Shown piece by piece: positions 42,190 through 52,870 of a DNA stretch of 64,000 nucleotides; the first letter of the stretch is position 1; each line of letters opens with the position of its first letter. Under the pieces are notes generated by a model. It worked only from the letters and a program-made list of their open reading frames with translations. It did not search any database and was not told the DNA's origin. Source of the DNA: Azorinus chamasolen (Eukaryota > Mollusca > Bivalvia > Cardiida > Solecurtidae); NCBI GenBank assembly GCA_963576725.1, contig OY755236.1:71332379-71396378 (forward strand). The letters are read 5' to 3'. The position numbers and the translations under genes were made by a program.

Positions 42190-42957
42190 ACAGGGGGCCA
42201 TTTCGTGGGTCTAGATGGTCTAAAAAGTCAAAAAAGATTATTTGGTCGATTTAGTGTTATATTATATATAAGGGTTCCAACTCTCGATTTGCAGATTTCC
42301 CAACCCATTCGAAATAATGCCCGGTTTTGAACAGCCAAGATGGAATAACCATTAATTTTTTGTACAACCGTGAAGCTGGGACATTGTACTTTTCAATAAT
42401 ATAATTATCGTTTACCTCTCAAGCTCTCTGCAGACACTGATGCATATCTGAAATGCAGACGAATTTTCGTGCAATTAGCAGATTTAAAGCTCTTTCAGGC
42501 CACTACGTGTCACATGACTGCTTCCTATACAATAACAACATCCAGGTGCCTGTTATCCTGCTTACCCTATAAGCGTTAACGAGAAAGCATGGCACCATCG
42601 CTCAGTCAATCAAGTGCCTTGTTACTAAGTAGGAAGTGGGTCACGTTATTGCTACTTCTCGTTTGAGTAAGAAAATCAGCGTATTTTGTAGGGATTTCAC
42701 GTCAGCACTTGCTACGGCTTAGTCGTAATCTATCAAAAGTTATATTATTTGAAAAGTACAATGTCCCAGCTTCACGTTTGTACCAAACACTAGTGGTTAT
42801 TCCATCTTGTCTGTCTGAAACAGGGTGTTATTTCGAATCGGTCCGGATCGGCGAATCAGGAGTTGGAACCCTTGTATATAATATAACACTAAATCGACCC
42901 AAGCAATTTATTTTTACCTTTTAGACCATCTATACCCACGAAATGTCGTCCTGGTAT
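42190..42957. mobile_element. Foldback element with inverted repeats of about 215 bp
   Basis: The left arm (42190-42410) and right arm (42735-42957) are inverted copies: CATTTCGTGGGT, GATGGTCTAAAA, GGTCGATTTAGTGTTATATT, AGGGTTCCAACTC, AAGATGGAATAACCA and GAAGCTGGGACATTGTACTT appear in both. The unique centre is about 320 bp. There is no ORF of note. The flanking duplication is unclear. Confidence 0.7.
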
Positions 42958-42959
42958 AA

Positions 42960-43600
42960 TTCCCCACTCTTCATGTGTCTGTATTGTGAAATATTTTTAT
43001 ACAAATTGTTACGTAATTCGACCTTCAATATAAAACACTCTGTGCTGTTAGACCTTAAATATAAACAGAGGTTAATTAATACGAATATCAGAGATAAAAA
43101 CTCAGGCCTATCCACTAATTAGATCTAATCGAATTTCGAAATGCTCGGGCCTATCGTATCGGCCATTTTTCCAGTTTTGCTGATAACATAAAATAACGCT
43201 AAATTCATGTATTTGATAACAACATTTAGTTCAGTTTTCAATTAAAACCACAGTGCCTACTTTATACCTGTTGTATTTAGCAGTATTTAGCAGTTGTCAC
43301 GAACTTGGGCGAGTTTGTTTACGAGTTGTTTACAGATTGTCCGACAAGTTGGTGCAGCCGGTGGTCCGCGAGAATCACACGCCCGTGATAACTACACTAG
43401 ATATTTGTTTGAGCTACTTTTGGTTTTGGCGATATCCCTGCAGAAGGCAACCAGCAGTGATGATCACAAAATTAGCATGCCGTCTTACCAACACATTGAA
43501 AAGACTAGCTGCCAGCATGATTAGTGGTAATGGCAGCACAATATTTATTGGATTGGACAAATATATCTTTATATAGGCTATAGATATACCTTTATAATTA
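42960..43600. other. Unassigned intergenic sequence
   Basis: Two overlapping open frames (about 75 and 107 codons at 43253-43576) have no recognisable domain, and both look like chance. Confidence 0.35.
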
Positions 43601-43862
43601 TATACCTCTCTATAAGCAAACAGTAGAAAGGCATGTTTATGGAGGAAAGAGTTTTATAAAAGTCAGAGGCCTTGAGTTTTAGTCTGGGTCATGCAACGAT
43701 CTTTTCTTTTCAACAGTAGTTCTTTTACAATATGTAGATCTAAATTAGTATTTTGGCAACAAGTAACATATGCCAACCAACAAAACTTCTTCTTTCCTTA
43801 ACCTTTATGTATGCAAGAAATAATGACATCATCATGAATATTGATTACAGTAGAGACATGAG
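43600..43862 (+). repeat. Two family A scraps
   Basis: 43609-43655: TATAAGCAAACAGTAGAAAG to GGAGGAAAGAGTTT (core deleted). 43797-43850: TTAACCTTTATGTATGCAAG ... ATCATGAATATTGATTA. Confidence 0.6.
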
Positions 43863-43864
43863 AG

Positions 43865-45905
43865 TTCCGAATCAGATGAAACATTCTCATTGACCATCAA
43901 CATGGTTTCAAGAAAAGGAGCTCCTGCGAAATACAGCTGTCCATGACCTGGCAGCTGGTCTCAACAACAGATTGATGCAATATTATGCTTGGTTTCAGTA
44001 AAGCTTTCGATAAAGTTCCCCATGAGCATCTGGCTATCAGATTAATTATAACACTACGATGTCAGCGGCCAGACCCTTGAGCTAGTGGATAAAGGACTTT
44101 TTGAGAGACAGAAGTCATCATGTTGTACTTGTCTCCGACACTGGTCCACATCAGGTGTCCTGACAGGGTACAGTACTCAGACACCTTCTATTCCTGGTGT
44201 ACATTAACAACCTGTCAAGTAAAGTCAGCTCGCAAGCATGACCTTTTGCAGATGACTGTCTATTGTACAGAACAATTAATACAGACAAGGACTTATGGGC
44301 CCGTCACACCATAACGCTCTGGTCAGCGTTCTCTGGCGTTTGAGGAAACGTTGGTAGTCGCCCATGGTCGCTGGAATAGCGCCAGAAGAGCGTTGTGTGA
44401 ACGCTTGTGAACGCTAGTGAACGTCGGTGATCGCCGGGAATCGGCGGAGAACGCTGGTCCGGAAAAAAAAGTTTTGAACTTGCACAAAAGTTCTCACTGA
44501 GACCGGCGTTCTTCAACGTTTAATTTTAAACGCTGAAGAACGTTTAAGAATGTTAATGTAACGTTTTACTAACGTTCGATGAGCGTTGCACGCGTTCAGG
44601 TATCGTTAGTCAGTCGTTACTCTAGCGTTACTTGGTTGCTACTAATCGTTTGCTTTGCAGTGAACGACTCACTGGCGACCTGTCATCGACCGCTGAACGG
44701 TCCCCTAGCGCACGCAACGTGTGACTAAAGTCAAACGAACGTCAAAACGCTATTCTGTTGTTATTCACACGTTAGTCACACGCTCAACACGCTGGTCTAA
44801 CATTCACAAACCGTTCGCTGTGCGCCAGTGGCACGTTAGCACACGCTAATGGTTTTCAGGGGTATCTTACTCGGTCGCTGTTACACGATTCTCGCGCGTA
44901 AGACACACGCTAGTCATGCGTTAGGTACTCGTTTATCACACGCCAGATGTGTCATCCTCACTCTAGAACGCTAAAAAAATTGAACGATTGAAATGTTCAG
45001 AGAACGTTGACCAGAACGTTATGGTGTGACGGCCCCTTTAGCTGCACTTCAAGAGGACCTAGCACGCCTCAAGGAATGGGAGAAGGACTGGCAGATGATG
45101 TTTAATCCAGACATATGTAAAGTGATACACATCAGTTAAAAGAGGAAGCCAACCTGTGCATCCTACAGTATGTATACACAGCCAGACACTCTCACAGTTC
45201 AACAAGGCCAAATACTTAGGTAAACCATTGACAGCAAGCTAACGTGGAACAGTCACAAAGAAAGGAAACAACACACTGTACTTTCTGCGACACAACATGT
45301 CAGCATGCCAATGGGATGTTAAAGCCACCTGCTACAAGACTTTCGTATGCCCACAAGTAGAGTATGTGGCATCTATCTGGGACCCATGCAGGAAACCAAG
45401 ACCAATATCTCCAAGGTGGAAGCAGCCCAACTCAGAGCAGCTAGATTCTGCTGTGGAGTTTACAGACAGACCAGTAGCATAACAGCGATGTTACAGGATC
45501 TCCAATGACAGAATCTACAATCCAGGTGCCTGCAAACCAAGACTGCCATGATATACAAAATCGTCAACCACCTTTTAGAGGTAGACTCCAAGGCCATACT
45601 CATTCCAGCAGGGGTCCATACACACAGCAATGCTAACTAGTTCCTGACGCCCTTCTGCAACGTCAATACATACAATTTCTTGTTCTACTCATCTGGTATC
45701 CACCTCTGAAGCAGCCTTTCAGCAGATGTGACCACAGCACCATCAGTCGAAGTCTTTAAGACCCAGATCAGCGTCCTGATGTAGACCAGTACACCAGGAT
45801 TTCTTTTTAACCTGTTTTTAACTTCACATGAGTTTCCTGTAATACATGTAAGTATTACGATGTGCGACAATGCTCCAGAGAGGTCAGGCACACTACTGGA
45901 AGACG
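43865..45905 (+). mobile_element. LINE (CR1/Jockey-like) reverse transcriptase remnant
   Basis: Reads HQHGFKKRSSCEIQL, then LGFSKAFDKVPHEHLAIRL, VYINNLSSKVSS and the catalytic FADDCLLYRTI at about 44240-44275. After a 742-bp insertion the frame resumes with LAALQEDLARLKEWEKDWQM and FNPDICKVIHIS. The thumb region follows with stops, including EAAQLRAARF. A family A remnant starts at its 3' side. Confidence 0.85.
44296..45037 (+). mobile_element. Harbinger-like non-autonomous element (742 bp) inside the LINE
   Basis: Terminal inverted repeats of about 40 bp: left GGGCCCGTCACACCATAACG, right CGTTATGGTGTGACGGCCCC. The 3-bp duplication TTA lies at 44293-44295 and 45038-45040. Removing the insert and one TTA restores the LINE frame (..TDKDL-AALQEDL..). 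Termini and TTA target fit PIF/Harbinger. The interior has no long ORF and is filled with degenerate ACGCT/AGCGTT/GAACG units in both orientations. Confidence 0.85.
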
Positions 45906-45927
45906 AAGACAAGATCTTTATTATTTC

Positions 45928-46129
45928 AATTTAAGCAATCAGAGCAGACCCTGATTAGATGGCTCCTACAGGAGCTGTCTGATCTTAGTCTATTCTTCAA
46001 AAGCATTTAAAGGCATCTCTATCAGGTATAGGGTTGATATATTACTATGCTATGTTTGAACATAGCCTACCGGTATGTACATCATGAAAAATGCAATGAT
46101 TTATGAATATTTATGTAGTAAAGGGTTAA
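45928..46129 (+). mobile_element. Family A pieces after the LINE
   Basis: 45930-46035 has the core GATGGCTCC-TACA-GGAGCTGTC and one end; 46085-46129 is an opposite end (TGAATATTTATGTAGTAAAGGGTTAA). Confidence 0.72.
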
Positions 46130-46340
46130 CCCATAGGCTATATTTAGACCCAAACTCTTTGAATAAATCTTCTGAAAAGTATCTTTTACTACAGAAAATA
46201 AAATTGTCAGTATTGTATTGTTTTGAAACTATTATGATAATCATAAATGTTGTGAATAATCTATATGTCACAGTGGTTTCAAAAAGTGACTTTTACAGAG
46301 ACATCAAAAGGCGTCAATATGCGGGAATGGGACTCCTTTT
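46126..46340 (-). mobile_element. Family C element, right TTAA lost
   Basis: TTAACCCATAGGCTATATTT ... CAATATGCGGGAATGGG. The hairpin centre is diverged (ATGATAATCATAAATGTTG). It joins a family A core fragment. Confidence 0.75.
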
Positions 46341-46410
46341 AGACAGCTCCTACAGGAGTCATCTGATCTGGATCTTTTTTGTTTGCAAATGCATTGCAAT
46401 AATATCTATG
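46340..46410 (+). repeat. Family A right-core scrap
   Basis: GACAGCTCC-TACA-GGAGTCATCTG, then TTTTTGTTTGCAAATGCATT. Confidence 0.65.
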
Positions 46411-46670
46411 AGGTTGTGGGTGATGTGTACACCATGATTCTGCATTGCTGCAGGCAATCAGAGAAGTGATGTAGAGTAAGACATCTTGTTACCAATCAGG
46501 CTGAACAATGTTGGGCAGTTTCTAGCTGGGAGATGATTGTCTTTGTGTAATGATCTTATAAAATTGGTTGAACAAAAGATATATATTTATGCTTTCGCCT
46601 TGATGTCTTTGTGGCAGTTTGTCAAGTTGCGTTAGAAATAGGTAAAAGAATTATTGGCTCTTTTAGCATG

Positions 46671-47135
46671 TTAACTCTTCACTTGCAGAATTTTAAAATA
46701 CATTTCTCCTTCTTTACCCATGCCCTGTTGTATATTTACATATCTTCACTGTGTACAGTAAAACCCCTCTAAACCGAACATTAAATTTGGTATAAATATT
46801 GGTCTTTGAGACAGGTGGCAGCTTCATGCAGGGTGAAAATAATGTAGAAAGCTCCTCTAGGAGCTTAAAATTAAATGTCTGCATGACTTTCACTCTGCAT
46901 GAAGCAGCCACCTGCCTAAAAGTATCTAAATTCTTTTCTACTAGAATTCCGGTTTAGAGGGGTTTTACTGTACAAGTATTTCGCTGTGCATTCACTGCTA
47001 TGGAGTGCACTGGTTGCACAATCAACTTGTAAATAGTGCAGACCCTGATGAGACAGTTCCTGCAGGAGCTGTCTCATCTGGGTATTCACTATTTACAGGT
47101 AGGTATATTGACGTGAATAGCAAGTGAAGGGTTAA
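46671..47135 (+). mobile_element. Family B element interrupted by a family D copy
   Basis: B sequence breaks at GTG|TA (46755) and resumes at TA|CAAG (46972). Without the D copy it is about 247 bp. Hairpin at about 47036-47097. Confidence 0.9.
46754..46972 (+). mobile_element. Family D element inserted in family B
   Basis: TACAGTAAAACCCCTCTAAA ... GAGGGGTTTTACTGTA, both ends intact. The centre has an AAATTAAATG interruption after GGAGCTT. Confidence 0.9.
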
Positions 47136-47139
47136 TGTG

Positions 47140-47510
47140 AGAATTCCAGGACTGGTTGTCAAAAACAGCGACCTGTAAGTTACTTAGCGAGTTGAAGATT
47201 TTGGCCATTGATAGAAAAAAATTATGTATTTATATATATATACATATCGGTACATATTAAGCTCTATTTCTGATACTTCAAATCTACTAGGTCTTTCTCA
47301 AGAATAAAATTGGTAATAATACTTTTTATCTGTTTTGTTCTTTGAAAAAGGCCCATAAGGGGTCGAAATATCAGAATTAGAACTTAATATATGTAAAATT
47401 TATCAAATTCTCTTCATGGAATGTTTTTGTTCATTGATAGTTTAAGTGTGCATGTGCCCTCTCTTCCTAGTTATGCGAATTATCTTGCACTTGCTCGGGT
47501 TAGTTAACCT
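47140..47510. other. Unassigned intergenic sequence
   Basis: AT-rich with a TATATATATATACATAT run near 47230; nothing else. Confidence 0.4.
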
Positions 47511-47513
47511 AGT

Positions 47514-47797
47514 CTCTGTTGTATATCCATGTTAGAAATAATGACATCATCCGCATATTTTGAATATCCATGTTAGAAATAATGACATCATCCGCATATT
47601 TTGTAGCAAATGTTTTATAATCACATAATGTACACAGGATTTTTTGGCATTGGTAGAAAATGTAGAGTCAAATCTATAAAAAGTTTATAAGCAAACAGAG
47701 CAGACCCTGATCAGACAGCTGCAACAGGAGCTGTCTGATCTGGGTCTACTCTGTTTGCAAAGGCCTGAAAAAGTGTTTATATGAAGGAAAGGGTTAA
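47514..47797 (+). mobile_element. Family A element with 44-bp tandem duplication
   Basis: TTAACCTAGTCTCTGTTGTA; ATCCATGTTAGAAATAATGA..CATCCGCATATTTTG is present twice (47525-47612); core GACAGCTGCAACAGGAGCTGTC; GAAGGAAAGGGTTAA. Confidence 0.88.
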
Positions 47798-47904
47798 ATG
47801 ACATCTGCCACTTGTGGTCCCATTTCTGAAGTCATCTTGTATGGCTACTGAGTCGCTAGGGACCAAGATATTCTAATATACTAGTCTGTCATCTGCAAAC
47901 AGAG

Positions 47905-48003
47905 TGCAGTAGAACACCTCTAAACCAGAATTATTTAAGGACAATTTAGGTATTTGTAGGCAGGTGACTGCTTAATGCAGGGTGAAAGTCATGCAGAAAG
48001 CTC
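47905..48003 (+). mobile_element. Family D left half, cut by the tandem-core element
   Basis: GCAGTAGAACACCTCTAAAC to CATGCAGAAAGCTCC, ending exactly at the hairpin centre. Confidence 0.8.
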
Positions 48004-48434
48004 CTTGGGAAAGCTCTGTTGTCAGTCGTCAACAATTTGAACCTTTGAAAATCTTCTCCTCTGAATCTACAGGGTTCTCAGCTTTCATCTTTGGCACATA
48101 GCATCATCTGTAGGTCCTCTACAAAAGTTATATAAGTTATGCCCCTGGGGTCAAAATTGACCCAGCCTGAGGGGTGGCCAGTTTTCAATAGAAACATAGT
48201 AAAACATTGAAAATCCTCTCCTCTGAAGCTGGAAGGTTCTAAGCTTTCATATTTGGCACGTAGCATTATGTTCAGGTCCTCTACAAAAGTTATATAAATT
48301 ATGGCCCTGGGGTCAAAATTGGCCCCACCCCAGGGGTGGCCAGTTTTCCATAGAAACATATTGCGAAAACTTTGAAAATCTTCTCCTCTGAATGTCTGGT
48401 GAGCGATATCAGGGCCATCACGGCCCTCTTGTCT
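48003..48434 (-). mobile_element. Truncated reverse copy of the same tandem-core element
   Basis: About 2.5 cores in inverse orientation (CTTTCATATTTGGCAC, GGTCAAAATTGGCCCC), with the GGGCCATCACGGCCCTCTTGTC end at 48411-48434. It starts abruptly where a family D copy breaks at 48003. Confidence 0.75.
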
Positions 48435-48435
48435 T

Positions 48436-48661
48436 CATAGAAACATCTTTTCATGCCTTCACAAACAGAGTAGACCTAGATCAGACAGCTCCTGTAGGAG
48501 TCACCTGGTCAGGGTCTGCTCTGTTTGCTTATGAAATTATACAGATCTGATTCTACAGTTTCTGCCATGGCTTAAATATCCAATGTTCATATACCATTAT
48601 AAAAAGCAGCTAATAAATATTCATTATTTCTCACATAAATATCCATGAGGAAAAGGGTTAA
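48436..48661 (-). mobile_element. Family A element, left end lost
   Basis: CATAGAAACATCTTTTCATG ... GAGGAAAAGGGTTAA; core CAGACAGCTCC-TGTA-GGAGTCACCTG. Confidence 0.82.
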
Positions 48662-48930
48662 AATGAACTATTGGTACATGAGTGGTCTGTATTTATTCTT
48701 TTCTTTTTTCAGGTTAAACATTTAACTAAAGTGAAAATTGACCAGTGAACTGAGACATAACCAAAAACTCCTGGATATGTGATTTTTTGAAACCATTGTT
48801 ACAAACAGTGTTCAATGCCTATGTTATGGATATTTGCAGTTAATGTAAATGAATGTAATCCAGTCAACTGCATAGAAGGAAGGCATGGTCCCCACCATGC
48901 CACAATTAACAAACAACATAATATGAATAT

Positions 48931-49497
48931 AGCCAACAGCACTGCATTGTTACACTGGGATGTGAAGTCTCACTGAAGGGATTGCTTACATGTAGCCAAC
49001 AGCACTGCAGTGTTACACTTGGATGTGAAGTCTCACTGAAGGGATTGCTTACATGTAGCCAACAGCACTGCAGTGTTACACTTGGATGTGAAGTCTCACT
49101 GAAGGGATTGCTTACATGTAGCCAACAGCACTGCAGTGTTACACTTGGATGTGAAGTCTCACTGAAGGGATTGCTTACATGTAGCCAACAGCACTGCAGT
49201 GTTACACTTGGATGTGAAGTCTCACTGAAGAGATTGCTTACATGTAGCCAACAGCACTGCAGTGTTACACTTGGATGTGAAGTATCATTGAAGAGATTGG
49301 TCACATGTAGCCAACAGCACTGCATTGTTACACAGGTATGTGAAGTGTCACTGAAGAGATTGGTCGCATGTTGCCAACAGCATAGCAGTGTTACACAGTG
49401 ATGTGAAGTCTCACTGTAGAGATTGCTTACATGTAGCCAACAGCACTGCAGTGTTAAACAGTGATGTGAAGTCTCACTTTAGGGATTGCTTACATGA
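48931..49497. repeat. 63-bp satellite, nine units
   Basis: Units begin at 48931, 48994, 49057, 49120, 49183, 49246, 49309, 49372 and 49435 (AGCCAACAGCACTGCA...). Units 2-5 are almost identical; the last three diverge. 63 is divisible by 3 and the unit lacks stops, so frames stay open on both strands; I do not call a gene. Confidence 0.9.
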
Positions 49498-49499
49498 AC

Positions 49500-49957
49500 A
49501 GTTGGTCATATCAAGGACATGAGTATACAAATGCTCTTCAAAATTGACCAGTCATATTTTTGCATGAAGACACTATTGTACATAAGAATATTATTGAAGT
49601 CAAACATTCTGCATTTTTATTCTTAATTAGGTTTCAATACATTTACACTATGTTAGGTGGGCCTCTTTAAATCTAAAACATGTATGACTTGAAACCTGGC
49701 TGTCGTCTGTCTACTTTAACTTCTCATTCTTTTATTATTATGATCAATATACTCAAAGAGTTCCCTTTAAACAAGGCTTCATTCCTTAATCTCTGATTAA
49801 ATAAAAAGAAATTGTTAAAAAAAAACCAGTTGCTTGTCACTGCCAAACAAGTGGTTCACAGCAATGCTTCTATAGTCACAAAACCACTGGTCAGTCAGGC
49901 CAGAATTGAAATGTTCCATTCATTGTTTGATCCTGTGCCTGTTACTTGCAATAGAGG
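49500..49957. other. Upstream region of the fucosyltransferase
   Basis: No transposon end recognised, no clear TATA box or upstream exon. It probably holds promoter and 5' untranslated sequence. Confidence 0.35.
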
Positions 49958-51256
49958 ATGAGACTAAGGATAATAGTACCTTTTAGTATGTTTACTTTAA
50001 GGCAAAGACGTCATAAACAACTGAAGCAATTCTGTTGTATGTTGTGTGCCATTTTTGCTATGATTCTTTTTATCAATCGTTTTTATCAAACGCAAATAAC
50101 ATATATGCCATTGAGACCTAAAGAGCTAGAAAACTATAACTTCAGTAAATATGTCACCATTTATCAACAAAATCTATGGAAAAACACCACCTTGAAAAGG
50201 ATTTTGGTATGGACTCCATTTTTTGGTAGTTGGGACAAGGGATGGGTACCAGTCATGCATGATACAATGACTCGGTGCCCAGCTAAATGTATTGTTACAG
50301 CCAACAAGATGGAGCTTGAAAGCAGTGATGCCATCTATTTCCATGCAGGTGACCTCTGGCATAACAAAGGACTTCTAGCTACACTCTATCAGAAAAACAT
50401 AGAAATGCCTGCAAAAAGAAGACCAGACCAAGTGTGGGTGCTCTTTAGCATGGAACCTTTGATATATATGTGGGGAATGATTCCACCCTATATCATTAAT
50501 TGGACTGTCTACTACAGGAGGGAGTCTACCATATTTGCTCCTTTCAAAATTGGCGTAGATGTTCCATTCAAGGAAAAGCTTTCCAAGAGAGATTACTTTT
50601 CAGAGAAATCAAAGTTTGCAAGTACCCTGGTTAGCAACTGTGAGGATCAGGCACAAAGATACAGAATAATATATGAACTAAAGAAGTATATTGATCTTGA
50701 TGATTTTGGTAGTTGCTCAGGACGTATAATCTGTCCAGCTGGGATTCCAGCCTATGACTGTGGAGTCAAATATCTCTCAGAATACAAGTTTTACATAGCT
50801 TTTGAGAACAGCTTCTGCAGAGATTACATTTCAGAAAAATTTTGGAATGCCCTCGCTCGTCGACAGATACCAGTGATTGCAGCACCAAGATACAACACGG
50901 AGCTTCTTCCTCCTAAATCATACCTGAATGTGTTTGATTTTCCAAGCATTGAAGACTTGGCAAATCGTATGATTGAAATTGGAAACAATCAGAAGTTGTA
51001 CAACAGTTACTTTGAATGGATAGCTAATTATGAGCCTAATCTGATTCCACTGCATTGTAAATTGTGTATTGCCTTACATGCCAACATGACACCTCAGAGT
51101 TACAATGACATTGATGCTTGGCTGAATAATGACATATGTCACAGAAGCTCAGTAAGTATATCAAGAAAAGAGTTGATAAGAGGTATATATTGTTCTCAAC
51201 AAATCTCTAATTCCTCAGCCAAACTTTATCTTGTTGGTACAATAAAGCCCCTCTAA
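49958..51256 (+). CDS. Alpha-1,3-fucosyltransferase (GT10), single exon
   Basis: Type II Golgi glycosyltransferase of 432 residues, in the usual size range for GT10. It transfers fucose from GDP-fucose to GlcNAc on glycans. A short basic cytoplasmic tail is followed by a membrane anchor at about 25-39. The N-terminal donor-side domain includes ILVWTPFFGSW and VLFSMEPLIYM. The GT10 signature FYIAFENSFCRDYISEKFWNA begins at F278 and includes the conserved FENS and DYxxEK elements. Sequons NFS, NTT and NWT are present. The start is the first ATG; a later in-frame Met at residue 11 would also leave the anchor intact. The last residues and the TAA stop lie inside a family D element end. The acceptor specificity cannot be read from sequence. 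Confidence 0.93.
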   Translation: MRLRIIVPFSMFTLRQRRHKQLKQFCCMLCAIFAMILFINRFYQTQITYMPLRPKELENYNFSKYVTIYQQNLWKNTTLKRILVWTPFFGSWDKGWVPVMHDTMTRCPAKCIVTANKMELESSDAIYFHAGDLWHNKGLLATLYQKNIEMPAKRRPDQVWVLFSMEPLIYMWGMIPPYIINWTVYYRRESTIFAPFKIGVDVPFKEKLSKRDYFSEKSKFASTLVSNCEDQAQRYRIIYELKKYIDLDDFGSCSGRIICPAGIPAYDCGVKYLSEYKFYIAFENSFCRDYISEKFWNALARRQIPVIAAPRYNTELLPPKSYLNVFDFPSIEDLANRMIEIGNNQKLYNSYFEWIANYEPNLIPLHCKLCIALHANMTPQSYNDIDAWLNNDICHRSSVSISRKELIRGIYCSQQISNSSAKLYLVGTIKPL

Positions 51257-51377
51257 ACTGGACAGCAAAATAAGTATAAATTTCAGTCTTGGAGATAAGT
51301 GGCAGCTTAATGAATGATGAAAGTCATGCAGAAAGCTTGTAGAGGAGCTTTCTGCATGACTTTCACGCTGCATTAAG
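51238..51377 (+). mobile_element. Family D element overlapping the fucosyltransferase 3' end
   Basis: TACAATAAAGCCCCTCTAAA is the left terminus. It supplies the last five codons (TIKPL), the TAA stop and an AATAAA hexamer at 51241-51246. The hairpin is at 51318-51373. The right end is replaced by a family A fragment. Confidence 0.85.
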
Positions 51378-51531
51378 AAATTCTTGGCCGTAGCAGAAAT
51401 TGTAGAATAGGATTTGTTTAATTTCGTAAGCAAACAGAAGAGGCTCTAATATTAGCGCTCCTGTAGGATCCTGATCTGGGTCTACTCTTTTTGCAAATGT
51501 ATCCAAAAACATCTATGGAGTATGGGGTTAA
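51378..51531 (+). mobile_element. Family A right part, fused to a family D break
   Basis: Starts mid-element at TTCTTGGCCGTAGCAGAAAT; core degraded; ends GGAGTATGGGGTTAA. Confidence 0.78.
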
Positions 51532-51582
51532 CTGTTGCTCTGTAAAATAAGAAAGAGCCTTGCATTAAGACATATTCTTAAA

Positions 51583-51789
51583 TACAGTAAAACTCTTCTA
51601 AATCGGACATTAAATTTAGTATAAATATTAGTCTTGGAGACAGGTGGCAGCATAATGCAGGGTGAAAGTCAGGTAGAAAGCTCCTCTAGGAGCTTTCTGC
51701 ATGACTTTCACCCTGCATTAAGCAGCCACTACCGAAAAGAATCTAAATTCTTCTCTACCAGAATTCCAGTTTAGAGAGTTTTTACTGTA
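51583..51789 (+). mobile_element. Family D element
   Basis: TA both ends; hairpin GAAAGCTCC-TCTA-GGAGCTTTC. Confidence 0.88.
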
Positions 51790-51917
51790 TTGCATACAGT
51801 GGAAATCCAGATCAAGTGCTGCTTTTGACTGATCTAGAACTATACTCTTTTTCATTCATCAGTCAAAATTTTATGAACACAAAAGTATGTTTATTTTCTA
51901 AAGCAGCTGATTGCAAG

Positions 51918-52283
51918 TACAGTGTTCCCTCTCTACAACGGCACCCTTTGGGATACGAAGATTGTATGTGTTGTTCAGAGGGAGTTGTTATAGGGAGGGA
52001 AAATCAAACATAATTAGCTTGTTTGCAGATCCCTAGAAAAGGTGTATTTCGAGAAATAAAACCATTATGCCTCCATCAAACCCTATGTTGTGACCACTCT
52101 TTAGAATTGTCACAAAGTGACGATTCTAAAGAGTGGTCACAACATAGGATTTGATGGAGGCATAAAGAAAATACGATGGAAAAAAGTTGCGTCTGGAGCC
52201 TTGTTGTTTCGGAAACATTGACATGCGTTGTTGTAAGGAGGGAATCGTTATTGAGAGGGCCGTTGTAGGGAGGGAGCACTGTA
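51918..52283. mobile_element. Family H element (TA type) with nested family G palindrome
   Basis: TACAGTGTTCCCTCTCTACA ... TAGGGAGGGAGCACTGTA. G sits at 52066-52164. Confidence 0.78.
52066..52164. repeat. Family G palindrome, nearly perfect
   Basis: 48-bp arms TATGCCTCCATCAAACCC...AGAATTGTCAC with two mismatches and a 3-bp centre. Confidence 0.85.
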
Positions 52284-52329
52284 GCACTGCATTTCCAAAG
52301 TGTTGTTTGATATAGGTCTTTGCTTATGA

Positions 52330-52566
52330 CTTTACTTCATAGATATGCCTTTCAACACCTTTTCAATCTGAGTTGACTGAGATCAGACAGCTCCAGTAAG
52401 AGTTATGTGATCAGGATCTGCTTTGTTTGCTTATGGAATGATATAGATCCGATTCTACAGCTTCTGCCTTGACAAAACTTTGCCGTGTTTATTTGCTATT
52501 ACAGAAATTTATGATATTGATGATGCCATTATTTCCTACATCAATATTCATGAAGTAAAGGATTAT
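52330..52566 (-). mobile_element. Family A element, ends eroded
   Basis: CTTTACTTCATAGATATGCC ... ATGAAGTAAAGGATTA; core CAGACAGCTCC-AGTA-AGAGTTATGTG. Confidence 0.8.
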
Positions 52567-52617
52567 TGCAATATTTAAATGACCTTAGAATTAACCCCTT
52601 GCATGATTGCCATCTAC

Positions 52618-52802
52618 TACAGTTGAACTTCGATATCTTGAACTTGGTTAACTTGACCTTCGGGATGTTTGGTCCTTCCAAAATTAACATTACAGAATTG
52701 TTCTAAAATGTATTACTATGCATAATTAGAAACACATGTGACAGCTTAATGCAGGTTAATGTTGATGGCCATTTAAGTTGGAGATATCAAGTTTCAACTG
52801 TA
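52618..52802. mobile_element. Family E element (TA type, CAGTTGAACTT ends)
   Basis: TACAGTTGAACTTCGATATC ... GATATCAAGTTTCAACTGTA. The centre shares the GACAGCTTAATGCAGG words of family D. Confidence 0.8.
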
Positions 52803-52870
52803 TTTTCAAAATTACTACTATGCCTCTTCAGATAATGGTTATGGCATATAGTGCTACCCCATGTCTGTTT

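Noticed and set aside
41823..42254. 143-codon Lys/Arg-rich open frame
   Set aside because: Its second half is an out-of-frame reading of a LINE reverse transcriptase tail; the true frame reads RVINEWDALPQE.
48906..49401. Long open frames (139 codons) on both strands
   Set aside because: They coincide with the 63-bp satellite; the period is divisible by three and the unit lacks stops.
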